Source: Clostridium paridis
Lineage (GTDB): Bacteria > Bacillota > Clostridia > Clostridiales > Clostridiaceae
Reading direction: 5' to 3'
NCBI RefSeq assembly: GCF_016765615.1
Contig: NZ_JAESWA010000027.1
Coordinates: 124,001 to 188,000, forward strand
Length of the DNA stretch: 64,000 nucleotides
In this document: in pieces, positions 16,349 through 24,936 of the stretch
How the letters are laid out: every line of letters starts with the position of its first letter
Position numbering within the stretch: the first letter of the stretch is position 1
Program-made: the position numbers and the translations under genes
Notes under the pieces: generated by a model
Database searches by the model: none
Seen by the model: only the letters and a program-made list of their open reading frames with translations
Told to the model about the DNA's origin: nothing

Positions 16349-16616
16349 TGTGAAATTTACAAAAAATCATGGCTATTTATGGCAATTAGAAATGCAAAAT
16401 CATAATTTATAAAATATCACTAAATTGAGTGATTTAAGATAAATTTAATAATAAAAGCATTGTTTTAAAGCATAAAAAGTAGTAGAATTACAAATAAAAT
16501 ATTAAATTTTCAAAACAACATTTGTGTTTATGCACGGACAAAACCTTAAAATATTATGAAAAATAGATGGGTTTACTGCTAAGCAAAATGTAAAAAATAA
16601 AAGGGGGCTTTTATAA
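16349..16616 (+). promoter_or_regulatory. serC upstream region
   Basis: This 268-nt AT-rich region has no ORF. I looked for a T-box (GGGTGG...) or a known riboswitch and saw none. Short imperfect repeats around AAAGCAT and GTTTATGCACGGACAAAAC are present. GGGGGCTTTTATAA at the end supplies the serC ribosome binding site. A promoter must lie here but I cannot place it securely. Confidence 0.35.
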
Positions 16617-17699
16617 ATGTCAAGAGTATATAATTTTTCTGCGGGTCCAGCTGTATTACCAGAAGAAGTGCTTAAAGAAGCAGCTGAGGAGATGTTAGAC
16701 TACAAAGGAACCGGTATGTCAGTAATGGAAATGAGCCATCGTTCGAAAGCGTTTGAAGGTATTATTGGGGATGCTGAAAAAACATTAAGAGAACTAATGA
16801 ATATTCCTGATAATTACAAGGTACTATTCCTTCAAGGTGGTGCATCACAACAATTTGCAATGATTCCAATGAATCTAATGAAAAATAGAGTTGCAGATCA
16901 TATTAACACAGGACAATGGGCTAAAAAAGCTATATCCGAAGGAAAGTTATATGGAAAAATTAATGTGCTAGCATCTTCTGAAGATAAGACATTCACATAT
17001 ATACCAGATTTAAAAGATTTAAAGATTTCTGATGATGCAGATTATGTGTATATATGCCATAACAATACAATCTATGGAACTAAATATAATGATTTACCAG
17101 ATACAGGAGATAAGATATTAGTTGCGGATATGTCATCAGATATTTTATCTGAGCCTGTAGATGTAAGTAAGTATGGGCTTATATTTGCTGGGGCTCAAAA
17201 AAATATAGGACCAGCAGGAGTTGTTGTTGTAATAATTAGAGAAGATTTAATTACAGATGATGTATTACCAGGAACTCCAACAATGTTAAAATACAAAATT
17301 CATGCAGATAACAATTCACTTTATAATACTCCACCAGCATATGGAATATATATATGTGGAAAGGTATTTCAATGGATTAAAAATAAAGGCGGCCTAGACG
17401 CAATGAAGAAAATTAATGAAGAAAAGGCTGCAATATTATATGACTACCTTGATTCAAGCAGTATGTTTAAGGGAACAGTTGTGAAGAAAGATCGTTCATT
17501 AATGAATGTTCCTTTTGTAACAGGTTCAGATGAATTAGATGCTAAGTTTGTAAAAGAAGCTAAGGCTGCAGGTTTTGAGAACTTAAAAGGACATAGAACT
17601 GTTGGCGGAATGAGAGCAAGCATATATAATGCTATGCCAATAGAAGGTGTTAAGGCATTGGTAGAATTCATGAAGAAATTTGAAGAAGAAAATAAGTAA
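16617..17699 (+). CDS. serC: Phosphoserine aminotransferase
   Basis: PLP enzyme of serine synthesis that transaminates 3-phosphohydroxypyruvate with glutamate to O-phosphoserine. The 360-residue length and the start VYNFSAGPAVLPEEVL are typical of SerC. The PLP-binding Lys lies in FAGAQKNIGPAG, and FLQGGASQQFAMIPMN and RASIYNAM are family segments. ATG 16617 follows GGGGGC. It heads a serC-serA-DUF1015 operon with 20 nt to serA. No phosphoserine phosphatase gene is in the cluster. Confidence 0.97.
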   Translation: MSRVYNFSAGPAVLPEEVLKEAAEEMLDYKGTGMSVMEMSHRSKAFEGIIGDAEKTLRELMNIPDNYKVLFLQGGASQQFAMIPMNLMKNRVADHINTGQWAKKAISEGKLYGKINVLASSEDKTFTYIPDLKDLKISDDADYVYICHNNTIYGTKYNDLPDTGDKILVADMSSDILSEPVDVSKYGLIFAGAQKNIGPAGVVVVIIREDLITDDVLPGTPTMLKYKIHADNNSLYNTPPAYGIYICGKVFQWIKNKGGLDAMKKINEEKAAILYDYLDSSSMFKGTVVKKDRSLMNVPFVTGSDELDAKFVKEAKAAGFENLKGHRTVGGMRASIYNAMPIEGVKALVEFMKKFEEENK

Positions 17700-17719
17700 A
17701 AGAATTAAGGGGTGCTATA

Positions 17720-18883
17720 ATGTTTAAAATTAATTGTTTAAATCCAATAGCTAATATTGGTTTGGATATATTTTCAGATAAATATGAACAGGTTGATAAC
17801 TATAATGAGGCAAATGCTGTTTTAGTTAGAAGTGCAAGCATGCACGATTTAGATATACCTGAATCCTTAGAAGCAATTGCTAGAGCTGGGGCAGGAGTTA
17901 ATAATATTCCTCTAGATAAATGTGCTGAAAAGGGAGTTGTAGTATTTAATACTCCTGGAGCTAATGCAAATGGAGTAAAGGAACTTGTTATAGCAGGACT
18001 TCTTCTAGCATCTAGAGACATAGTTGGAGGAGTAAACTGGGTTGGATCAGTAAAAGAAGAGCCAGAAGTAGCAAAATTAGTAGAAAAGAATAAATCTAAA
18101 TTTGCTGGAGTAGAGATTCAAGGTAAAAAGCTTGGGGTAATAGGACTTGGAGCTATAGGTGTATTAGTTGCAAACGCTGCGAATAGATTAGGCATGGAAG
18201 TATATGGTTATGATCCATTTATTTCTGTAGATGCAGCTTGGAATCTTTCAAGAGATATTAAGCATAGTAAATCCTTAGAAGAAATATACAGGGAATGTGA
18301 TTATATAACAGTACATGTTCCATTAACAGATACTACTAAGGGAATGTTTAATAAAGAAGTTTTTGAAATTATGAAGGATGGAGTAAAGATATTAAACTTC
18401 TCAAGAGATTCTCTAGTAAATGATGATGATATGATTGAAGCATTAAATTCAGGTAAAGTGAATAGATATGTAACAGATTTCCCAAATCCAAAGGTTGCGG
18501 GAACTCAGGGAGTAATTGCAATTCCTCACTTAGGAGCATCTACAAATGAGTCAGAGGATAACTGTGCAGTTATGGCGGTTAAAGAATTAATGGAATATCT
18601 TGAAAACGGAAATATCAAGAATTCAGTTAACTATCCAAATTGCGATATGGGAGTTTGCACTCAAGCAGGTCGTATTGCAATAAATCATAAAAATATTCCG
18701 AACATGTTAAGTCAATTTACATCAACTTTAGCAAATGAAAATATCAATATTTCAGATATGATTAATAAGAGTAGAGGTCAATGGGCATATACTATGCTTG
18801 ATATTGAATCACCTGCTACAGTAGAAATAGCTAAGAAGATTGAAGAAATTGGCGGAGTAGTTAAGGTAAGAATTATTAAATAG
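17720..18883 (+). CDS. serA: D-3-phosphoglycerate dehydrogenase
   Basis: Oxidises 3-phosphoglycerate to 3-phosphohydroxypyruvate with NAD, the first step of serine synthesis. The 387 residues are a short SerA with a C-terminal ACT domain and no intervening ASB domain. The Rossmann motif is GVIGLGAIGVLVANAANRLGMEVYGYDP, the catalytic loop is NFSRDSLVND, and the His-containing segment is IPHLGASTNESEDNCA. The ACT region begins near residue 315. AAGGGGTGCTATA precedes the ATG. It is co-transcribed with serC upstream and DUF1015 downstream. Confidence 0.96.
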   Translation: MFKINCLNPIANIGLDIFSDKYEQVDNYNEANAVLVRSASMHDLDIPESLEAIARAGAGVNNIPLDKCAEKGVVVFNTPGANANGVKELVIAGLLLASRDIVGGVNWVGSVKEEPEVAKLVEKNKSKFAGVEIQGKKLGVIGLGAIGVLVANAANRLGMEVYGYDPFISVDAAWNLSRDIKHSKSLEEIYRECDYITVHVPLTDTTKGMFNKEVFEIMKDGVKILNFSRDSLVNDDDMIEALNSGKVNRYVTDFPNPKVAGTQGVIAIPHLGASTNESEDNCAVMAVKELMEYLENGNIKNSVNYPNCDMGVCTQAGRIAINHKNIPNMLSQFTSTLANENINISDMINKSRGQWAYTMLDIESPATVEIAKKIEEIGGVVKVRIIK

Positions 18884-18941
18884 CTTATATTCTAAGGGGA
18901 CAAGTAACTTTGATCCCCTTGAGTAATTGGGAGGAATTAAG

Positions 18942-20180
18942 ATGGCAACTATTAAACCATTTAATTGTATAAGACCTAGAGAAGATGTTGCAGATAAGGT
19001 AGCAGCACTTCCTTATGATGTTTATAATCGTGAAGAGGCGTTAGAAGAAGTATTACGAGAACCCTTGTCTTTCTTAAAAATTGATAGAGCAGAAACACAG
19101 TTTGATAAGGATTTTAATCCATATGATAAGAAAGTATATGAGAAAGCAAGAGATATACTTAAGGAAATGAAGGAAGATGGAACCTTCGTAGAAGAAGGAG
19201 AAAACTGCTACTATGTTTATGAGCTTACTATGAATGGTCGTGCGCAGACAGGTCTAGTAGGATGTGCATCAATTGATGATTATTTAGATAACACAATAAA
19301 AAAGCATGAAAAGACTAGAGAAGATAAAGAACTAGATAGAATAAATCATGTAGATATATGTAATGCACAAACAGGTCCTATATTTTTAGCGTACCGTTCT
19401 CAAGAAGAAATAAATAATGTTGTAAATAAGATAAAACAAGAAAAAGCTATTTATGACTTTGTTTCACCAGATGGTATTAGACATGCGGTTTGGAAGATTG
19501 ATGGAGAAGCAGATATAAAGATTATTTCTGAAGCTTTTGGGAAAATAGATAGTATATATATAGCAGATGGTCATCATAGAACTGCTTCAGCAGTTAAGGT
19601 TGGATTAAAAAGAAGAGAAGAGAATCCAGGATATACTGGAGATGAGGAATTTAATTTCTTCCTTTCAGTGTTATTCCCACATGACCAATTAATGATCTTA
19701 GACTATAACCGTGTAGTGAAAGATTTAAATGGTTATACCAAAGATGAATTCTTAGATGAAATTTCAAAGGTTTTTACTGTTGAGAAAATAGGAGCTGAGC
19801 CTTTTAAGCCGTCTGTAAAAGGAACCTTTGGTATGTATCTTGAAAATGAGTGGTATAAGCTTGCGGCAAAAGAAGAATTGCTTTCAAAAGATCCAGTAAT
19901 GGGATTAGATGTGGCTATACTTGAGAATAATTTATTAAATCCTATATTAAACATAAAGGATATAAGAACAGATAAGAGAATTGACTTTGTAGGCGGAATA
20001 AGGGGACTTAAGGAATTGGAGAAGAGAGTAAACAGTGATATGAAAGTAGCTTTTTCAATGTATCCAACATCAATAACTGAGCTTTTTGCAGTATCTGATG
20101 CAGAGATGTTAATGCCTCCTAAGTCTACTTGGTTTGAACCAAAGCTTAGAAGTGGACTATTTATTCATGAATTAAGTTAA
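18942..20180 (+). CDS. DUF1015 family protein, serine-operon associated
   Basis: A 412-residue cytoplasmic protein of the DUF1015 family. It has the N-terminal IKPFNCIRPREDVADKVAALPYDV segment, a conserved basic/acidic middle (KKHEKTREDKELDRINHVD) and the strongly conserved YIADGHHRTASAVK motif. The DGHHR motif resembles active-site motifs of ParB/sulfiredoxin-fold proteins, including free-serine kinases; that likeness is my inference. ATG 18942 follows GGGAGG; a TTG 15 nt upstream has no such site. Third gene after serC and serA, so a role in serine or phosphoserine metabolism is likely. Confidence 0.85.
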   Translation: MATIKPFNCIRPREDVADKVAALPYDVYNREEALEEVLREPLSFLKIDRAETQFDKDFNPYDKKVYEKARDILKEMKEDGTFVEEGENCYYVYELTMNGRAQTGLVGCASIDDYLDNTIKKHEKTREDKELDRINHVDICNAQTGPIFLAYRSQEEINNVVNKIKQEKAIYDFVSPDGIRHAVWKIDGEADIKIISEAFGKIDSIYIADGHHRTASAVKVGLKRREENPGYTGDEEFNFFLSVLFPHDQLMILDYNRVVKDLNGYTKDEFLDEISKVFTVEKIGAEPFKPSVKGTFGMYLENEWYKLAAKEELLSKDPVMGLDVAILENNLLNPILNIKDIRTDKRIDFVGGIRGLKELEKRVNSDMKVAFSMYPTSITELFAVSDAEMLMPPKSTWFEPKLRSGLFIHELS

Positions 20181-20206
20181 ATACTAGGATTGATATGTAC
20201 TGGAGA

Positions 20207-20248
20207 TAGGACTATATAATTACAGTAGTAGTTATATAGTCCCCTTTT
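20207..20248 (+). terminator. Terminator of the ser operon
   Basis: GGACTATATAA (20209-20219) pairs perfectly with TTATATAGTCC (20232-20242), 12-nt loop, followed by CCTTTTTA. Confidence 0.85.
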
Positions 20249-20346
20249 TATATATAAAAACATGATATTCTTATTGTAAAGATATGTATTATAATATACA
20301 ATTGAATATATGAACAGATATTCACATGATGATTTGGAGGGGTTCT

Positions 20347-20955
20347 ATGAATAATTGTATAAATCTTATATCCATCTTATTATTATTTGCTTTTGGAATA
20401 GCATACTTATTGAAGCTTTATGCTTTAAGCAAAAGATATAATTTAAAGGCGAATGTCTTAGCTAACAGAAACAAAAGTAAAAAAACGCAGTTAGTAGAGA
20501 GAATGCTACAACTTTCAACATTAGTATGGATAGTAGTTTGGTTTGGAGAAGTAATATCAAATCAGCTAAGAATAAATGATTTACTTAAATTATGGAACAA
20601 CAATTTAGTAAGCATTGTAGGGTTATTAGTAATCACGGCGGGTATAATATTTTTTTGTGTTGCAGCCATAACAATGAAAAATTCTTGGAGAGTGGGAATA
20701 GATAAATCTACTAAATCAGAACTTATAACTGAAGGAATATATAAATATAGTAGGAATCCTGCATTTGTAGGCTTTTATTTAATGTTTATTGGGCTTTTCT
20801 TTGTATACTTAGATATAATAACCCTAATTGTTATGATATTAAATATATATATCATGAATAGATTAGTTATTGAAGAAGAGAAGCATCTTGAAGAAATGTT
20901 TGGTGAAGAATATATTAAGTATAAGGATAAAACCCCAAGATATTTATTGTGGTAA
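20347..20955 (+). CDS. Isoprenylcysteine carboxyl methyltransferase-like membrane protein
   Basis: A 202-residue membrane protein with about five helices, related to the ICMT/PEMT-type methyltransferase family. The C-terminal half holds the family signature: LITEGIYKYSRNPAFVGFYLMFIGLF, then EEEKHLEEMFGEEYIKYKDKTPRYL, where the SAM-binding Tyr-Lys region and the paired Glu residues lie. ATG 20347 follows TTTGGAGGGG; a shorter upstream extension lacks a site. The bacterial substrate is unknown, since prenylated proteins are not expected. It lies alone between terminators and the EamA gene. Confidence 0.82.
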   Translation: MNNCINLISILLLFAFGIAYLLKLYALSKRYNLKANVLANRNKSKKTQLVERMLQLSTLVWIVVWFGEVISNQLRINDLLKLWNNNLVSIVGLLVITAGIIFFCVAAITMKNSWRVGIDKSTKSELITEGIYKYSRNPAFVGFYLMFIGLFFVYLDIITLIVMILNIYIMNRLVIEEEKHLEEMFGEEYIKYKDKTPRYLLW

Positions 20956-21028
20956 AAATTTATATCCTAAGAGAATTAATAATATTGATATAATATTTCA
21001 TATAAAGAATAGATAAAGGAGTTAAGCA

Positions 21029-22096
21029 ATGGACAAAGTGAAAAAATATCCAATAATTCAAGCTTTGCTAGCAGCATTATTATTTGGAGCGAGTTCACCT
21101 TTTGCAAAGATACTATTAGGGGATGTAGCACCAGTACCACTTGCAGCATTTCTATACTTAGGCAGTGGAATAGGTTTGTTTATATATCAAACAATTATGT
21201 TTAGAGGGAAAAATGAAGATTTGAAAGAAGCTCCATTATCACAAAAGGACATTTTATGGCTTATAGGAGCAGTTGTTTTTGGAGGCGTTATGGCACCAAT
21301 AATTTCAATGACAAGCCTGAAGGTTACACCTGCGTCTACAGCATCGTTATTATTAAATTTTGAAGGAATTGCAACTACTTTAATTGCGGTTATGTTTTTT
21401 AAAGAAGGAATTACTAAAAGGATGTGGATAGCAATACTATGCATAACTAGTGCAAGTATACTATTGTCATGGGATTTTAGTAATCAATGGGGAATATCAC
21501 TTGGAGCATTGGGTATACTTGGTGCATGTGTTTGTTGGGGTATAGATAATAATTTTACAAGGAACATATCAGCTAAAAATCCATTTACTATTGTTATAAT
21601 TAAAGGGTTAGGGGCAGGTTCATTTTCTTTACTAATAGGATATTTTATACATAGTCCTTTTCCAGATATAATTACTATAATAAAGGCTATGATATTAGGT
21701 TGCTTTAGTTATGGGGTAAGCTTAGTATTGTTTGTGTTAGCAATGAGGAGTTTAGGAAGTGCAAGAACTAGTACATTCTTTGGAACTGCACCTTTCATTG
21801 GAGCGATTCTATCATTTGTTTTATTTAGGGAAGCACCTGGTATTATGTTTTTTGTTTCTTTGCCTATTATGATTATAGGAACACTTCTTTTGTTTAAGGA
21901 AGATCATGCACACAAGCACAAACACGAACATATTGTTCATGAACATAGACATAGTCATTCAGACAGCCATCATGAACATAGTCATGTACTAGGTGAAATT
22001 CCGATGGATGGTTACCATTCTCATGTTCATGAGCATAAAGAAATGGAGCATGAACACTCTCATACTCCAGATATACATCACAGACATTCACATTAG
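21029..22096 (+). CDS. EamA-family (DMT) transporter with a His-rich tail
   Basis: A 355-residue drug/metabolite-type transporter with about ten transmembrane helices and two EamA repeats (LLAALLFGASSPFAKILLGDVAPVPL and LGILGACVCWGIDNNFTRNISAKNPF). After the last helix, residues 292-355 form a tail with about two dozen His, in alternating HxH and EH patterns, a likely metal-binding or buffering segment. AAAGGAG precedes ATG 21029. The tail suggests transport or sensing of Ni, Co or Zn, but DMT proteins usually carry small organic molecules. Substrate unknown. Confidence 0.88.
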   Translation: MDKVKKYPIIQALLAALLFGASSPFAKILLGDVAPVPLAAFLYLGSGIGLFIYQTIMFRGKNEDLKEAPLSQKDILWLIGAVVFGGVMAPIISMTSLKVTPASTASLLLNFEGIATTLIAVMFFKEGITKRMWIAILCITSASILLSWDFSNQWGISLGALGILGACVCWGIDNNFTRNISAKNPFTIVIIKGLGAGSFSLLIGYFIHSPFPDIITIIKAMILGCFSYGVSLVLFVLAMRSLGSARTSTFFGTAPFIGAILSFVLFREAPGIMFFVSLPIMIIGTLLLFKEDHAHKHKHEHIVHEHRHSHSDSHHEHSHVLGEIPMDGYHSHVHEHKEMEHEHSHTPDIHHRHSH

Positions 22097-22105
22097 TTTT
22101 TATAA

Positions 22106-23221
22106 TTACTTTTTAGTTGAACTTGAATCAGAAAATTCCTTAAGAGTCTCTAATAGCTTAGGGTAAAAGTCATTAAAAGTTTTGTATTTATTACGATTAT
22201 TCTCATACTCCTTTAGTTTTTCAGATAGTGCATCAAGATAAATAAATTTACGATTAGTATCCATATCAATGTAACGTCTATTTACGCCTGAACTAAAATT
22301 GGTATCTAAATTTCTATAGGCCACGGCTCTAACTATATGCTCATTTACGCAAAAATCCCAAGAACCATACTGCTCTTTAGTCATAGCATCTTTTATAGGA
22401 GTAAATAGGTTACTATATTTATTTACTTCATCTATATTCTTTTCAGTTAATGGATTAACATAGGAATGTCCGAACTCATGAATTACCATTTGAAAGAATT
22501 CAGCATCATCATTTGGTATTACCATAAAATCATATAAATCAAACTTATCATTTTTTGAAGGGATTCGAGCAGCATATCCCCCAATAGATAAAGGTTCTAT
22601 AATAAAATTATAGCTATTTTGTTTATATCCATAATAATCAATAAGTTTATCAATGCAACCTAGCTTATCAACTTTTTCTTTTACTGTTGAAACTAATTTT
22701 TTGTATAAATCAATATGACTTAAATAAAAATCATCAAAACTAGATTTCTTTCTAAAATCCGATAGTAAGTCAAAAAACTTAATCAGTGTTTTTTTATTTC
22801 CAGCAGCAGAAATTACGTCACTAGGTAAAGTAAGGTTAGTTAAAAGTTTGAGATTATCATCAACATATAGCATAGCTTGTGGTGGAGTACTATAGGAAAA
22901 TCCAGTTTTAAGCATTTTTTTATATAAAGTTACTACAGGATCATCAATATACTTTGAGAAGTAGCTCGCAATATCTTTGCTATATTTGTCATTATCACTA
23001 CTTAAGTTTTCTTTTATAATAGTAGGATCATCAGCTAAGTATTGAACTATAGAAAGAAGTTCTATTTTAGGTTCAATGCTAACATTGCAGGTGCTACTTT
23101 CCTTAATAGAATAAGCTGTAGAATCAGTGGTTGTAACAGTAGCTTGGCTATCTTTCTTATCGCAAGAAATAAGATTGAAAATAAAGAATAAAGAAATTAA
23201 AGATATTATGACTTTCTTCAT
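22106..23221 (-). CDS. Lipoprotein with HExxH metalloprotease-like domain (DUF4932-like)
   Basis: A 371-residue secreted lipoprotein. The signal peptide ends in the lipobox FNLISC, so Cys20 or so should be lipidated. The middle carries VIHEFGHSYVNPLTEK, a zinc-binding HExxH-type motif, and a conserved CVNEHIVRAVAYRNL downstream, consistent with the DUF4932 zinc-protease-like family. ATG 23221 is chosen for its spacing from GGCGGGTG; a GTG three codons earlier is possible. It is convergent with the EamA gene (9-nt gap, no terminator seen). The target is unknown. Confidence 0.82.
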   Translation of the reverse strand: MKKVIISLISLFFIFNLISCDKKDSQATVTTTDSTAYSIKESSTCNVSIEPKIELLSIVQYLADDPTIIKENLSSDNDKYSKDIASYFSKYIDDPVVTLYKKMLKTGFSYSTPPQAMLYVDDNLKLLTNLTLPSDVISAAGNKKTLIKFFDLLSDFRKKSSFDDFYLSHIDLYKKLVSTVKEKVDKLGCIDKLIDYYGYKQNSYNFIIEPLSIGGYAARIPSKNDKFDLYDFMVIPNDDAEFFQMVIHEFGHSYVNPLTEKNIDEVNKYSNLFTPIKDAMTKEQYGSWDFCVNEHIVRAVAYRNLDTNFSSGVNRRYIDMDTNRKFIYLDALSEKLKEYENNRNKYKTFNDFYPKLLETLKEFSDSSSTKK

Positions 23222-23400
23222 AGTTCTCACCCGCCTTTAAAAATAAATGAATTGGAATAATAATGGAATTATACCATATAAATACATGTAATCACAACAA
23301 TTGAGAAGGATTAATTAGGCTTATTACAAATGCATAGTTTTGAGATATTATCATAAAATTAAATTGTCACCATTCTTACAGAGAAAAGTAATGAATGAAA

Positions 23401-23422
23401 TTATTGTTAATTATCAATAATA
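23401..23422. promoter_or_regulatory. 22-bp palindrome upstream of rubrerythrin
   Basis: The halves ATTATTGTTAA and TTATCAATAAT match in 10 of 11 positions when reversed. The size and AT character resemble PerR/Fur-family operators. It lies about 100 bp before the rubrerythrin start in the 303-bp region shared with the lipoprotein gene. ACATGTAA also recurs nearby at 23284, 23464 and 23492. Confidence 0.5.
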
Positions 23423-23524
23423 TACATATAATGCAAAAATCATATTACATCTCATGTAAGTGACATGTAAATTCTTTAATGCATTATATATACATGTAAA
23501 TATTTTTGAGAGGATGTGTAGTTA

Positions 23525-24079
23525 ATGTCATTAAACAATGCAATGACTGCTGATTTTTTACGTTCAGCATATGGTGGGGAAAGTATGGCTCATATGAGAT
23601 ATCTTATATGGGGAGAGGCTGCAGAGAAAGATGGATATCCTAATATAGGTAGACTATTTAAAGGGGTTGCTTATGCAGAGTTATGTCATGCAAAAAATCA
23701 TTTTACTGTATTAAAAGATCAAGTTGGAGATAATACAGTTGCTGCCGGGGCAGTATTTGGGCATACCAATATAGTTGAGAATCTACAAGGTGCAATTAAT
23801 GGTGAATTACATGAAATTAATCAGATGTATCCTGTTTATCTTGAAACTGCAAAATTTCAAAATGAAAAAGATGCTCAAAGATCTTTCCATTATGCATTAG
23901 AAGCAGAAAAAATTCATGCTAAGTTATTTCAAGATGCTCAAGATTCAGCTAAGTCAGGAAAAGATATAGGTAGTGAAACTATCTATGTTTGTCCAGTTTG
24001 TGGATTTACTGAATTAGGTGATAATGTTGAGAAATGCCCAGTTTGTGGAGTAAGTAAAGATAAATTTCAAGCTTTTTAA
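23525..24079 (+). CDS. rbr: Rubrerythrin
   Basis: Non-haem iron peroxidase of anaerobes that reduces hydrogen peroxide. The 184 residues comprise a ferritin-like diiron domain (ESMAHMRY, AELCHAKNH, EAEKIHAKLF supply Glu/His ligands) and a C-terminal rubredoxin domain with two CPVCG motifs (YVCPVCGF, EKCPVCGV). This is the classical order, with rubredoxin last. AGAGGATGTGTAGTT precedes ATG 23525. A palindrome in the upstream region suggests peroxide- or iron-responsive control. Confidence 0.97.
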   Translation: MSLNNAMTADFLRSAYGGESMAHMRYLIWGEAAEKDGYPNIGRLFKGVAYAELCHAKNHFTVLKDQVGDNTVAAGAVFGHTNIVENLQGAINGELHEINQMYPVYLETAKFQNEKDAQRSFHYALEAEKIHAKLFQDAQDSAKSGKDIGSETIYVCPVCGFTELGDNVEKCPVCGVSKDKFQAF

Positions 24080-24127
24080 TATAGGGTTTTAAGTTTCCTA
24101 TAAAAAACATATAGATACAAATAATTC

Positions 24128-24163
24128 AAAAACCTATTCTTTATAGCAGAATAGGTTTTTTAC
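24128..24163. terminator. Bidirectional terminator
   Basis: AAAAACCTATTCT (24128-24140) pairs perfectly with AGAATAGGTTTTT (24148-24160), loop TTATAGC. Runs of T on both strands suit rubrerythrin and the convergent TIGR03943-type gene. Confidence 0.9.
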
Positions 24164-24195
24164 ATTTGAATAAGTATTCATGTTGAGAATATTAG

Positions 24196-24936
24196 TTAAT
24201 TATTATATACATAAGGACTATTAGGTTTGGGAATAGTCTTTACAGAGTCTATGATTACAACTGGCGTTGTAGTTAATTGCCCATCAGTAGCTTGGCTTTT
24301 TGCAGAAAGTTTTCCTTGTACCGTTACCCATTGCCCCTCTTTTAGTTCAGTAGAATCTCTAAGCCTTCCTATAGGACCAATAATCTGGGCATCAGCAGCG
24401 CAACAGCTCATATATAACCTTGAAATAATGAATTCATTGTTATTAAGTCCATCTTGTTTGTGAACAAAACCACTTAGGGTTATAGCTCTGCCATTATAAT
24501 CATTTATGTGTTGGAAGACATCAGAGAGCGTATTTACAAAATTATTATCATTTATATTTAATGGTAATTTTCGTTTTCTTTCTTCAGGCGTCATTTGTCC
24601 GGCAATATTGGCTAGTTTATTTACAGCTTTAACACCTTTAGTGTCTACGATGGTGGTATCAATACCAGCATGAGAAGCTCCAAAACCTATGAGTATAGTG
24701 AAAATAAATAAAATTATAACTTTGCTTGAAGGTCTGTTGCTTATTGTTGTGAATATCTTTCCAAACTGATATACAGTAAGCAAGCTTAAGAATACCTGAA
24801 AGATATTTAGGTACACTATTATTCTAGGTGCTATAAAAAGCTTTATCCTACCTGTAGAGGTTAGATTAAAAAGGAATAAGGATAGAAATAAAAATATTAA
24901 AAATTTAAAAAACTCATTAGTGTTAAATCTCTTCAT
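24196..24936 (-). CDS. TIGR03943-type membrane protein (YcgQ-like)
   Basis: A 246-residue protein of the TIGR03943 putative permease-subunit family. It has three N-terminal helices (FLIFLFLSLFLFNL, IVYLNIFQVFLSLL, VIILFIFTILIGFGA) and an extracytoplasmic C-terminal beta domain with ISRLYMSCCAADAQIIGPIG, whose Cys pair may bind metal. The ATG at 24936 abuts the stop codon of the permease gene, so the two are translationally coupled. It is the last gene of the CobW operon. Partner protein and operator suggest metal homeostasis. Confidence 0.85.
   Translation of the reverse strand: MKRFNTNEFFKFLIFLFLSLFLFNLTSTGRIKLFIAPRIIVYLNIFQVFLSLLTVYQFGKIFTTISNRPSSKVIILFIFTILIGFGASHAGIDTTIVDTKGVKAVNKLANIAGQMTPEERKRKLPLNINDNNFVNTLSDVFQHINDYNGRAITLSGFVHKQDGLNNNEFIISRLYMSCCAADAQIIGPIGRLRDSTELKEGQWVTVQGKLSAKSQATDGQLTTTPVVIIDSVKTIPKPNSPYVYNN

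Noticed and set aside
16349-16616. Serine T-box leader of serC
   Set aside because: No T-box (GGGTGG) or specifier-like stem is visible.
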